Assembly: GCF_030503875.2 (NCBI RefSeq)
Contig: NZ_CP129968.2
Coordinates: forward strand, 2,940,001 to 3,004,000
From: Marivirga arenosa
GTDB lineage: Bacteria > Bacteroidota > Bacteroidia > Cytophagales > Cyclobacteriaceae
Reading direction: 5' to 3'
DNA: 64,000 nucleotides
Shown here one piece after another: positions 38,930 to 50,300 of this stretch; the first letter of the stretch is position 1; each line of letters opens with the position of its first letter. Position numbers and translations under genes: made by a program. The notes under the pieces were generated by a model. That model made no database searches. It was not told where the DNA came from and saw nothing but the letters and a program-made list of their open reading frames with translations.

Positions 38930-41900
38930 TTACTCAAGACTTATAACCAGATCATCCTGTTCCACCATATCACCTGCTTTAAGATGAACAGATTTTACAA
39001 CTCCGGCCATAGGGGCTGTAATGGAAGATTCCATTTTCATTGCCTCGATTACAAACAATGCCGTGTTCTCTGTCACCTCATCTCCAGGTTTAACTTTTAT
39101 AGAAGCAAGCTTTCCTTGTAAAGGAGCCCCTACTTCATTTTCATTCGATACTTTCTGATTCGTAACCTTATCTACTTTTGCAGAATTATCTTTGATTTTC
39201 ACTCTTCGGGTTTGACCGTTTAATTCAAAGGAAACTGTTCTTAATCCTTCATCATTAGGTTCAGAAATATAAAGAAGCTTTATGATAATTGTTTTACCCT
39301 CAGAAATTTCAACCAAAATTTCCTCACCATTTTTCATTCCATAGAAAAAGGCTAAAGTTGGAATGTAGCCTACTTCACCAAATTTTTGCTGATGCTTATA
39401 AAACTCTTCGTATACCTTTGGATAAAGTAAATAAGCTATTAAATCAAGTTCATCATCATGCCCATCAAATTTCTTTTTGAATTCTTCTAATTCATGGTCA
39501 AAATCAACAGGAGTTAAATGTTTATTTGGTCTGTCCGTGAAAGGCTTTTCACCTTTTAAAATTATTTTACTTAAATCTTGAGGAAAACCTCCAGCTGGCT
39601 GTCCTAATTCTCCTCTAAATAAATCCACTACTGAATCTGGGAATGATAAAGTATGTCCTTTTTCGAAAATGTCATTAGGAGTTAAATTATTAGCGGTCAT
39701 ATATAAAGCCATATCCCCCACTACTTTAGAAGATGGCGTTACTTTAACCAAGTCTCCAAACATTTTATTTACCAGCGCATAATTATGTTTGATAGTCTCA
39801 AATTTATCCCCTAATCCTAATGCCTCAGCCTGTGGACGCAAGTTAGAATATTGACCACCTGGAATTTCATTATCATAAATTTCAGCAGTACCAGCTTTTA
39901 ATCCTGACTCAAATGGATAATAATATTCGCGGACATACTCCCAATATGTAGAATAATCATTTAATGATTTTATATTGATCTTTTGTTCTCTTTCATGCCC
40001 TTGCATATAACTAGCAACAGAATTAAAGTTAGGCTGCGAGGTTAAACCCGACATGCTACCTAAAGCAACATCCACCACATCCACCCCTGCTTCAATGGCT
40101 TGTAAATAAGTAGCGGATTGAACAGAAGAAGTATCATGTGTATGTAAATGAATAGGTAAATTAATTTCTGATTTTAAAGCTGAAATCAGCTCTTTTGCTG
40201 CATAAGGTTTAAGTAATCCTGCCATATCTTTAATTGCAATGATATGAGCCCCTTCATTTTCCAATTGCTTAGCAAAATCAACATAATATTCTAAAGTGTA
40301 TTTGTCCTGATTTGGATCCAAAATATCCCCTGTATAACACACCGATGCTTCGGCAATTGAATTGGTCCTATCGCGAACGGTTTTAATACTCACTTTCATA
40401 GCCTCAAGCCAGTTCAGAGAGTCAAAAATTCTGAATACGTCAATTCCAGTTTCAGCAGATTTTTCAATAAACTTCTCAATCAAATTATCAGGATAAGCTT
40501 TATACCCTACAGCATTAGAACCTCTTAGTAACATTTGTAGAAGAATATTAGGCATAGCTCTTCTGAACTTAGCTAATCTCTCCCATGGGTTCTCATGTAA
40601 AAACCGCATACAAACGTCAAAGGTAGCTCCTCCCCAAACCTCCATAGAGAATATCTCAGGATTATTTTTTGCGTAGCCTTCTGCAACTTTCATCATATCA
40701 ATACCTCTCATTCGAGTGGCAAGCAATGACTGATGCGCATCTCTGAAAGTAGTATCCGTATAATGGATTGCCTTTTCCTTTTTAAGCCATTCTGAAAATT
40801 TTTCAGGGCCTAATTCTGTCAATAAATTTTTAGTGCCCTTTGGAAAAGTCCCGTACTTATCATAATCAGGGATCACGGGATGCCTAAATTTCTTATTTTC
40901 ATCCTTAAATTTCACATCAGGATGACCATTTACACTTACATCTGCTATAAAGCGTAAGGTCTTGGTTCCTCTATCGAATTTCTGAGTGATTTTAAATAAA
41001 TCAGGATTCTCATCAATAAATTTCACATTACACTCACCATTATAAAATGTTGGATGAGAAATTACGTTTTCAAGGAACCCAATATTGGTTTTCACACCTC
41101 TAATTCTGAATTCTCGTAAAGCACGGTGAAGTCTTTGAGCTGCACCTCTTAAAGTTCGGCCATGAGAAGACACTTTCACTAACATGGAATCAAAGAAAGG
41201 TGAAATATTTACACCCGCATAAGAACTTCCTTCGTCAATTCTTATTCCAAAACCACCCGCATTTCTATACGCTATAATAGTACCATAATCAGGTTTAAAT
41301 CCATTTTCAGGGTCTTCAGTGGTAATTCTACATTGAATGGCATAGCCATTACAATGCACATCAGATTGATCTTTTATATATATTCTTGGATCTTTTAAAG
41401 CATGTCCCTTGGCAATCAAAATCTGAGAACGGACAATATCAACTCCAGTAATTTCTTCTGTAATGGTATGCTCAACTTGAATTCTAGGATTTACTTCAAT
41501 AAAAAATATATTTTCATCCTTATCAACTAGGAATTCAACCGTACCAACATTATTGTAGTTTACTTCTCTAGTTATGGCTAATGCATATTCATAAAGTTTA
41601 TCTTTAGTTTCCTGAGATAAGTTAGCTGATGGTGCTACCTCCACAACCTTTTGAAATCGCCTTTGAACTGAGCAGTCACGTTCAAATAAATGGACAATAT
41701 TTCCATAATTATCTCCCATTATCTGCACTTCTATGTGCTTTGGATGGTCAATGTATTTTTCTAAGAAAATGGTGTCATCACCAAAGGCATTTCCTGCTTC
41801 ACTTTTGGAGTCAGTAAAAGCAGTTTTTAATTGTGATTCATTTTGAACGACTCTCATCCCTCTTCCACCACCTCCGGCAGCAGCTTTCACCATGATAGGA

Positions 41901-42379
41901 TAACCAATTCTATTGGCTTCTTTAACAGCAGTTTCAGTATCTATTAATTCAATCTTACTATCCTCAATAATTGGAACATTTGCTTTTATGGCAATGTCTT
42001 TTGCACGAACCTTATCTCCTAGGGCATTCATCACTTCAGGTTCAGGGCCAACAAAAATAATCCCCTCTTCTCTACATCTTCTTGCTAACTTTACATTCTC
42101 TGATAAAAAGCCATAACCTGGATGAATTGCATCCACTCCTTTATTTTTAGCCAGACTTATAATTTCTTCTATATCAAGATAAGGTTTTAAAGGATCATCA
42201 TCTTTACCAATTTGATAAGCCTCATCAGCTTTATAACGATGCAACGAATATCGGTCCTCATAAGTGTAAACTGCTACAGTACGGATCCTGAGCTCTGATG
42301 CGGCTCTTAAAACACGTATAGCAATTTCTCCTCTATTAGCTACAAGTAGTTTATTAATTTCAAAAAGTTTCGTTGTCAT
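38930..42379 (-). CDS. pyc: Pyruvate carboxylase
   Basis: A biotin enzyme that makes oxaloacetate from pyruvate and bicarbonate with ATP, refilling the TCA cycle. Domains in order: biotin carboxylase with ATP grasp (about 1-460; KAAAGGGGRGMRVV and FIEVNPRIQVEHT), carboxyltransferase (about 540-830; RDAHQSLLATRMR), PC tetramerisation region, and C-terminal biotin carrier with the biotinylated lysine K1115 in EAMKME. The length of 1,149 residues matches the single-chain alpha4 type. Together with aconitase this makes a small central-metabolism block. Confidence 0.96.
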   Translation of the reverse strand: MTTKLFEINKLLVANRGEIAIRVLRAASELRIRTVAVYTYEDRYSLHRYKADEAYQIGKDDDPLKPYLDIEEIISLAKNKGVDAIHPGYGFLSENVKLARRCREEGIIFVGPEPEVMNALGDKVRAKDIAIKANVPIIEDSKIELIDTETAVKEANRIGYPIMVKAAAGGGGRGMRVVQNESQLKTAFTDSKSEAGNAFGDDTIFLEKYIDHPKHIEVQIMGDNYGNIVHLFERDCSVQRRFQKVVEVAPSANLSQETKDKLYEYALAITREVNYNNVGTVEFLVDKDENIFFIEVNPRIQVEHTITEEITGVDIVRSQILIAKGHALKDPRIYIKDQSDVHCNGYAIQCRITTEDPENGFKPDYGTIIAYRNAGGFGIRIDEGSSYAGVNISPFFDSMLVKVSSHGRTLRGAAQRLHRALREFRIRGVKTNIGFLENVISHPTFYNGECNVKFIDENPDLFKITQKFDRGTKTLRFIADVSVNGHPDVKFKDENKKFRHPVIPDYDKYGTFPKGTKNLLTELGPEKFSEWLKKEKAIHYTDTTFRDAHQSLLATRMRGIDMMKVAEGYAKNNPEIFSMEVWGGATFDVCMRFLHENPWERLAKFRRAMPNILLQMLLRGSNAVGYKAYPDNLIEKFIEKSAETGIDVFRIFDSLNWLEAMKVSIKTVRDRTNSIAEASVCYTGDILDPNQDKYTLEYYVDFAKQLENEGAHIIAIKDMAGLLKPYAAKELISALKSEINLPIHLHTHDTSSVQSATYLQAIEAGVDVVDVALGSMSGLTSQPNFNSVASYMQGHEREQKINIKSLNDYSTYWEYVREYYYPFESGLKAGTAEIYDNEIPGGQYSNLRPQAEALGLGDKFETIKHNYALVNKMFGDLVKVTPSSKVVGDMALYMTANNLTPNDIFEKGHTLSFPDSVVDLFRGELGQPAGGFPQDLSKIILKGEKPFTDRPNKHLTPVDFDHELEEFKKKFDGHDDELDLIAYLLYPKVYEEFYKHQQKFGEVGYIPTLAFFYGMKNGEEILVEISEGKTIIIKLLYISEPNDEGLRTVSFELNGQTRRVKIKDNSAKVDKVTNQKVSNENEVGAPLQGKLASIKVKPGDEVTENTALFVIEAMKMESSITAPMAGVVKSVHLKAGDMVEQDDLVISLE

Positions 42380-42546
42380 ATTGATGTTTTATAATAAATT
42401 AGATCAGTTTTTTTAGGATGCTGAATTTAAAAAGCTAAGACGAGAAAGGGAAGAAAAAGCACCATTAATTAAGAAATAGGTACTTATTAATTTTTATTAA
42501 AGACAATAATTTAGAGCGAGAAATAATGTGGTTTGTATAAGTTCAC

Positions 42547-42554
42547 TATTTTTG
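42547..42554 (+). promoter_or_regulatory. Candidate -7 promoter element of the left LytTR gene
   Basis: TATTTTTG matches TAnnTTTG, 21 bases before the LytTR start. This DNA is outside the duplicated segment, so the right-hand LytTR copy has no equivalent element. Confidence 0.35.
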
Positions 42555-42575
42555 TTGAAAACTCTCCGCCCATAA

Positions 42576-43343
42576 ATGAAATTAAAAGTCAGCAGAAAAA
42601 TATCTAATTATTTACCACTACTATTCGGCATTATTTCAGGTTTCTCTGTATTCTATTTTCTATATTTTTTTAGAGCTTATGGAATTCAAACGGGAATCTC
42701 TTATTCGGGTCATTCGCATATTTTTAGGGCTATTTGTTTTGGTGTGTTAACTTTTCTCTACTTGACCCCTGCAGAATATTGGCTTAAACCAAAATTAAAG
42801 CTCAAAAAGACTCTTCATCATATTTTATGGTATTTAGGACTGGTGTTTTTAGGAGCCCAGCTAATTTTCATTCTATTTAACTTCTTTTGGAATTGGCAAG
42901 AATGGGACTGGGTTGGCTACTATCTTATTATGCTAGAATTTCCTTTAATGATGATCTTTCCACTCGTTCTCTATGGGTTAATTCGAATGGTTGTTTTTTC
43001 TACAAAAGAAACTGATAAATATTTAATCCTTCAATCAGAAAGTGGAAAGGACAAATTGAAAATTAGAAAGGAGGATTTTTTGTATGCTAACTCCTCTGAG
43101 AATTACATCAATATTCAATATTTAACCGGACAATCAAGCAAGCAACACCTCATCAGAAAACCACTAAAGAATTTAGAGAATGAATTAAGTAAATATTCAA
43201 GCATAAAAAGATGCCATAGAGGTTACTTAGTGAATAAAGAAAACATTAAAAATATTAAGCAAGATAGAGGTAAAATTCAGATTGAAATTGACTCTACTCT
43301 CCTTCCTGTTTCAAAAAAATATGAATCCGCATTTATCAATTAG
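42576..43343 (+). CDS. Membrane LytTR-type DNA-binding regulator (intact copy)
   Basis: A 255-residue regulator with about four membrane helices (residues 13-35, 45-60, 76-100, 110-130) and a C-terminal LytTR DNA-binding domain (about 155-255; SENYINIQYLTG, IKRCHRGYLVNKENI). LytTR proteins bind imperfect direct repeats in promoters; here the membrane part probably senses a surface signal, although no kinase is seen. From base 42630 to the end it is almost identical to the truncated copy at 54225-54980. It precedes the broken serine hydrolase, whose intact form follows the other copy, so LytTR plus serine hydrolase was the original pair. Confidence 0.85.
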   Translation: MKLKVSRKISNYLPLLFGIISGFSVFYFLYFFRAYGIQTGISYSGHSHIFRAICFGVLTFLYLTPAEYWLKPKLKLKKTLHHILWYLGLVFLGAQLIFILFNFFWNWQEWDWVGYYLIMLEFPLMMIFPLVLYGLIRMVVFSTKETDKYLILQSESGKDKLKIRKEDFLYANSSENYINIQYLTGQSSKQHLIRKPLKNLENELSKYSSIKRCHRGYLVNKENIKNIKQDRGKIQIEIDSTLLPVSKKYESAFIN

Positions 43344-43644
43344 AAATTTCATCACAAATACAAAGATTTCGTCCCAAAAGTAGGATAAGATTATTCAAAT
43401 AGGCTTTTCTCCTTTCATATTTGAGAAAAAGAAAATCCTATGATTAAAAATAAAAATTTACTCATTCTGCTTTTTGTGGGATTCATTCTACTTTCCTGCA
43501 GTCAGAATAAAACAGAAAAAACACAATCAATCACTGACCCAAGAATCAAAGAAATTGATTCTGTAATTATAGCACGGAACAAGCAAGATTTATTTCAAGG
43601 GCAAATAGTTATTACAGAAAATGGAAATGTGATCTATGAAAACA
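42630..43644 (+). repeat. Left copy of about 1,014-bp near-identical direct repeat
   Basis: This DNA, from attatttcagg in the LytTR gene to the first part of the serine hydrolase gene, recurs at 54267-55280 at an offset of 11,637, later 11,636 after a 1-base indel. By eye I see only single substitutions near 42683 and 43329 and a small changed patch near 43430-43438. Identity stops abruptly after gaaaaca at the right edge. Confidence 0.93.
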
Positions 43645-43673
43645 TTTTCGATAAAAGCTGTGGATGTTATTGA
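43440..43673 (+). pseudogene. Serine hydrolase, N-terminal fragment
   Basis: The first 67 codons match the intact serine hydrolase at 55076 exactly: lipoprotein signal with LLSC, then SQNKTEKTQS and QIVITENGNVIYEN. After 43644 the sequence changes to unrelated DNA and a stop is reached ten codons later. The SxxK catalytic motif is beyond the break, so it cannot be active. Confidence 0.9.
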
Positions 43674-44065
43674 TGACTAAGAGATGAAAAGAAATGATAT
43701 TTCCATACCCAATATGATTTTGAAATTTCATGGCCAATCCGCATACTTAAAACCAGGAAACTTTGGTGGAGATTTGGACAATTACAAAAACTTTATGGAT
43801 TCTTCCTTTGCAGTCATTAATCAGGCAAAAACTGAAAGCTTGATAATAGATTTAAAAAACAATCATTGTAGGTGAAGAAACAGCAGAATTTCCAAGTTTA
43901 TATGTCTCACAATATCAATATAACCTACCTAAAACAGGGATAGCAGTAAAAGTATCGAAAGGCTATATCGTGAGGGTAAATGGCAGCAAAAAAGCTGAAG
44001 GAGTTATTCCAGATATACAGATTAAAGACTACTTATTAGACGAAGAAGATCAGATACTCGATTAA
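43645..44065 (+). pseudogene. S41 (tail-specific-like) peptidase remnant
   Basis: Translation in two frames gives parts of a Bacteroidota S41 peptidase: MILKFHGQSAYLKPGNFGG and TESLIIDLKNN (the DLRxNxGG region, cut short), then after a deletion and frameshift near 43860, TIIVGEETAEFPSLYVSQY and GVIPDIQIKDYLLDEEDQIL to a TAA. The catalytic serine segment between these blocks is missing. An earlier in-frame stop is present at its left edge (VDVIDD then TAA). It abuts the repeat end with no other gene between. Confidence 0.75.
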
Positions 44066-44380
44066 TTATTAAATTTAATTGAAGGAAACTAACTTATTTT
44101 GTCCTAAATATTTAGTTTAGACAAATATAATTTATTTAATCTAAATGTATAGTTACCATTTATACAATTTTTGCTCGTAATTTTTATTAATGTTTACAAT
44201 TTGAAATTTTAAGGTTTTGATGAAAGTATTCATTTTTTGATTTAATCATGAGCTTAAAACAATATTTATATTTAATAAACCTTAAACTGATTAATTCTTG
44301 ACCTAACCTTAATGAATAGTTGAATTCAATTTATCTAATTTTTATTTAAAGACTCACTTTTACTTTTAATACTACACAGA
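44066..44380 (+). other. 315-bp A/T-rich region upstream of the adhesin gene
   Basis: No coding sequence or RNA is recognised. The stretch is highly A/T-rich and must hold the adhesin promoter. The closest -7-like match is TACTTTTA about 20 bases before the start codon (seven of eight positions). No strong hairpin was seen. Confidence 0.5.
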
Positions 44381-47300
44381 ATGAAAAAAAACATTTTAAT
44401 TCTAGGACTTTTCCTACAATATTATCTTTTCAGCTCAAGCATATTTGCACAATGTCCGATAAGCACAGGAATAATTAATTTTGAAGAGACTGGCTGGCCT
44501 GGTAGCACTTTCACAAACTTTACTGGAAGTACTTCTTTCTCCAATTCAAGTGAGTGTTTAACTGTTGAATTACAGGGGTCTGGCCCATTAAGATATAGGG
44601 TAACTGGGGCCTCGCCAAATGTTTTTCTTGATTTGGGATCAGCTGGCGGCACCTACTCTTCACACATTATAAAATCTTCAAACGGCTCTGAATTTAAATT
44701 AAACTCCGTCTCATTACGTGTAGTCAACGCAGCAGAAGATGGCATCACAACAACATTTACAGCAAAAAAAAATGGTGCTACCGTTGGAAGTACTACTTCC
44801 TCAGTAGCCCGTGCTAGTACTTCAGTTGTAAACTTAAGCGCAGTTTCTGGATTTAGTGACTTCGATGAGCTCACTATTTCTGGCCCAACTTTAGGTATAA
44901 GAATTTTTGAAATGGAATTTGGCGCAGCTGCCTCTAATAATGCTCCTACCGCTTCAAGCTTCACAGCTTCAAACGGCCCTTACGAAGACTTAACTTACAC
45001 TTTCTCCACTTCAGACTTTGGCTATTCTGATGGAGATGGTGATCCTTTGAATAATATTTTAATTGAATCAGTACCAAGTGCAGGAACACTTTATGTCGAT
45101 GCCGATAATGATAACAATCTTGATGGTGGTGAAGCTTTATTTAGTGGAAATTCGGTCTCAAAGGCAGATTTAGATGCTGGCAATTTACAGTACATCCAAA
45201 ACGGATCTACAAACACTTCTTTTCAGTTTGAAGTAAATGACGGAACAGAGAATAGTACAGGTAACTATATAGCTTCTTTAAATGTGATACCAGTTCCTAC
45301 AGTCACATTGGGTCTGTCACCAACTTCCAGAAGTGAATCCGTTTCAACAAACAATACGATAACGGCTACCCTTTCCAATGCATATGGAAATCCAGTGCAA
45401 GTCAATCTCTCGCTTTCGGGAACTGCAATAGGATTTGGAGTTGATTACAGTATTTCATCTACTACCATAACAGTAGGTACTGGGAATACTACTAATTCTG
45501 TACTCTTAACTAATGTAAATGATGCTTTATATGAGGGAAATGAAACGGTAGTAATAGATATTTCAGGTGTCACCAATGGTAGTGAAAATGGTACTCAACA
45601 AGTTACCTATACTATAACGGATGATGACCCTCAGCCTAATGCAACTTTAGAGGTATTGTCAATTTATAATCCTATAACTGATGAAAGTGGAGGTCAAGCC
45701 TATGTTAGAGGAAAGATAGATGCAGTGGCTGGTACTACAGTAAGCATTCCTTTGAGTTTTTCTGGTACAGCAACTGGTGGTGGGACAGATTATTCTCTTA
45801 CCGGAACAACAATTACATTAACTGCAGGAGAAACCATGGACAGTGTGCGCTTAACATCACTTTTTGATGGAATTGAAGAAGGGGATGAAACGGTCATTAT
45901 TGATATGGGAACACCTACTAATGCAGTAGAAAGTGGTACACAACAAGTAACGCTAACCATTGAAGATGAAGATGCCGCTCCACCTTCTGGGTATTCCGCG
46001 TCTATTGATCAAAGTCCTATCAATGCTAGCAATGAAAGCTCCGCAAGTTTTACTTTTGCAGGAGCAGAAGTTGGTACAACCTATAATTATACCTTTAGCA
46101 GCTCTGGAGGAGGCACTAATGTCACCGGATCAGGAACTATAACTACCGCTACGGATCAGATTTCTGGTATTGATTTAAGTGGTTTAGGAGATGGTACCAT
46201 TACACTTTCTGTTACCTTAACGGATAATTTTAGCAATACAGGGTCCGCTGCTTCAGATACAGAAACCAAAGATACTTCTCCTCCTTCTGGGTATTCAATT
46301 TCCATTGATCAAGCAGGCATTAATCTGAACAATGAAGGCTCCGCAAGTTTTACTTTTGCAGGAGCAGAAGTTGGAGCAACCTATAATTATACATTTAGCA
46401 GCTCTGGAGGAGGCACTAACGTTACGGGATCGGGAACTATCACTACCGCAACGGATCAAATTTCTGGTATTGATTTAAGTGGTTTAGGAGATGGTACCAT
46501 CACACTTTCAGTCACGCTTTCAGATGGTGCGGGCAACACAGGCAGTGCGGCCACAGATACAGAAACGAAAGACACTAGTGTTCCAAGTGGGTATTCCGTT
46601 GCGATTGATCAAAGCCCAATTAATGTTAGTAATGAAGGCTCAGTCAGCTTTACTTTTGCTGGTGCCGAAGTCGGAACTACCTATAACTATACTTTCAGCA
46701 GTTCAGGAGGAGGCACTAACGTTACTGGTTCTGGTACAATTACTACAGCAACGGATCAAATTACAGGTATTGATATCAGTGGTCTTGGTGATGGCACTAT
46801 TACACTTTCAGCTACACTCACTGACGGAGGTGGAAATACTGGTACAGCTGCCACTGACACCGAAACCAAAGATGCAGCAGCTCCAACCGGATACTCGGTA
46901 AGTGTTGATCAGGGATTTGTTAACATCGCAAATGAAACGGCCATAAGCTTCACCTTTGCAAGTGCAGAGGTGGGTTCAACATATGAATACACTTTCAGTA
47001 GTTCGGGTGGCGGTACTAATGTCACTGGGACAGGCACAATCACTACAGCTATAGATCAAATCACAGGAATTGATTTAAGTGGATTGGGTGATGGTACCAT
47101 TACCCTTTCAGTTACACTTACTGATACTAATTCAAATACTGGTTCAGCAGCCACAGATACTAAAACAAAAGATACTAGTGCTCCAAATGGTTACACTGCA
47201 ACTATTGATCAAAGCCCAATTAACTTAGGAAATGAATCGGCAGTCAGTTTTACTTTTGCTGGTGCTGAAGTAGGGGCTATCTACAATTATACATTTAGCA

Positions 47301-50300
47301 GTTCCGGTGGTGGAACTAATGTTACCGGTTCAGGAACCATCATAACTGCTGGCGATCAAATTACAGGTGTTGATCTAAGTGGTCTGGGAGATGGTACTAT
47401 TACACTTTCTGCCACGCTTACCGATGCTGTAAATAATTCAGGAACTGCTGCTACTGATACGGAAGTAAAAGAAACAGTCCCTCCTTCGGGGTATTCTGTA
47501 ACGATTGATCAGAGTCCAATCAACAAAGGAAATGAAACTGCTACAAGCTTCACATTTGCAGGAGCAGAAGTTGGTACAACCTATAATTATACATTTAGCA
47601 GCTCTGGAGGTGGTACTAATGTCACTGGATCGGGAACTATAACTACCGCAACGGATCAGATCTCAGGTATCGATTTAAGTGGCCTTGGTGACGGAACGAT
47701 TACACTTTCAGTTACACTGACAGATACTAACGGAAATGTTGGGTCAGCCGCGACAGACACAGAGACAAAAGATACTGGAGCTCCTGCTGGATATAGTGTG
47801 GTTTTTGACCAATCTGCGGCTAATAATGGAAATGAAACAGCTATTAGCTTCACCTTTGCATCCGCTGAAGTGGGGGCAACATATAATTACAGCATTAGCA
47901 GTAATGGTGGTGGAACAGCTGTAACCAGTAACGGAACAATAAGCACAGCTTCCGACCAAATATCAGGAATTGATGTTAGCGGCCTAAGCGATGGGACGCT
48001 CACCCTATCGGTTACACTGACAGATGCAGCTGGTAATACAGGAACAGCAGCCACAGACAATGTTGAAAAAGACGTTGTGATTCCTTCCGGCTATTCCGTT
48101 TCCATGGATCTTTTAGGGGAATCCTTCATTAATGTAATCAATGAAAGCATCATTAAATTTTCCGGCTCAGGATTGGAAGCAGGAACAACCTTAAATTATA
48201 CTTTTAGCAGTGACGGAGGTGGCACGCCAGTTACGGGTATGGAAACTGTCACTTCATCATCTGAGACGTTTGACAATGGTGGTGTTGGTTATGACCTAAG
48301 CGGTTTGACAGATGGCACGGTTACACTTACGATTAGCCTCACCGATGATGCAGGAAATACGGGATCTGATGCTACGGATACAGCTAATAAAGATGCAGGG
48401 CCCCCAACAGGTTATACTGTTTCTTGGGATGATGCCCTAATCAATACAACTGAAGCTTCTACTGCAAGTTTTACTGTTTCCAATGCCGAAATTGGAACTA
48501 CTATAAATAATTCAGTGAGTAGCTCAGGCGATGGGAATACCGCAACAGTTTCTAATCCTATTACGGTTACAAGTACTACGCAGGTAGTTACCATAGACGT
48601 CAGTTCATTAGATGATGGAGTGCTCACGGTTGAAGTGTCTTTAACAGATGCAGGAGGTAATACTGGAGGAACAGTAAGCGATAATTCTACTACACTTGAC
48701 CAAACAGCTCCTTCAGGCTATTCCGTTGCAATAGACCAGGCGGATATCAGTGCTGACAACCAAACAGAGGCAAGTTTCACATTTGCTGGGGCAGAAGTGG
48801 GAGCAACTTACAATTATACGCTAAGTAGTAGCGCAGGTGGAACCGATGTTACTGGGTCTGGAACAATAGCTACGGCAACGGATCAAATTACTGGAGTTGA
48901 TGTAAGCGGTCTAGCAGATGGGACCATAACATTATCTGTAGACTTAACTGATCCTGCAGGAAATGAAGGATCAGCAGCTACCGATAATGTGTCAAAAGAT
49001 GCCACTGCACCCAATTTCATTTCCGTGGAAGATGATGGAGGAGATAATTCCTACAAATCAGGAGAAAGCCTTACCATCGTTGCTGACTTGGGCGAAACGG
49101 GATTAACGGTTACAGCAGATTTGTCAGTAATCAATTCCGGCTTGAGTGCAACGGCTGCCATGACAGACTCTGCCGATGGCACTTATAGCATTACGGTAGC
49201 TGATGTAGATAATGGAGGTAATATGATAGAGGGAGCCGCTATTGCAGTGCCATTGGTAGCTACTGATGGGGCTGGGAATCAACAGGCGGATAATAGTCTA
49301 ACCTTAAACCTTGATAAAACAGCACCTGCTGGTTACACCGTGAGTGTTGACCAATCCATTATAAATGCTGCTAATCAAGCAGCCATGAGCTTCACCTTTG
49401 CATCCGCTGAAGTGGGGGCAACTTATAATTACAGCATCAGCAGTAATGGTGGTGGAACAGCTGTAACCGGTAGCGGAACAATAAGTACAGCTTCTGACCA
49501 AATATCTGGACTTGATGTTAGCGGCCTAGGCGATGGGACGCTAACCCTATCGGTCTCACTGACAGATGCAGCTGGTAATACAGGAGCTACTGCTACCGAC
49601 AATGTGACCAAAATAGCCACATCCATAGCTTTCAATTCTACAGCTAGTAATGGTGATGAATCGGTGGAAAATGCAAGTATTCAGGTAGATCTATCCATTA
49701 ATAGTGCATTTGATGTTAGTGTTGATTATGAGGTATCAGGTACTGCTAATGGTGCTGGGAATGATTATACTTTAGCTAATGGAACATTAATCATTCCTTC
49801 AGGAAACCAAAGTGGGGCTATTGACCTAACTGGCATAGTAGATGATGAATTGATCGAAGGAGATGAAACCATTATACTCACACTTTCAAATCCAACTAAT
49901 GCTTCATTGGGCTCTACCACGGAATTCACTTATACTATTAATGATAATGATAAAGCAGAAATTAGTGTGGTAGCAGCTAGTCAAGCTGAAGAGGATGATG
50001 TAAATGGATCATATACCATTTCCACATCGAAGGAATTTGCTAATGATGTGACCTTAACATTTACAATAAGCGGAACAGCTTCTGAAGGTACCGACATAGA
50101 GTCCCTTGGAACTTCAGTTATTTTCCCTGCATCAACTAATTCTATAAACATTCCTGTAGTGGTTCTAGCCGATAAGGAAGTAGAAGAGGATGAAACGGTT
50201 ATATTAACCTTAGAGAGCACGGATAATACTGCTATTTTGATAGGAACTGAGAATTCAGCTATCATTACCATTATTGACAATGATGAGAAGCTTCTTCAAA

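Noticed and set aside
45981..49617. Regular 300-bp repeats first seen as a possible CRISPR-like array
   Set aside because: The units are too long, have no short repeat-spacer pattern, and form one continuous reading frame with Ig-like protein repeats.
44422..50280. Several open frames on the minus strand across the adhesin (60-100 codons)
   Set aside because: They lie wholly within the real gene, show repeated identical patterns that follow the coding repeats, and have no start context or family similarity.
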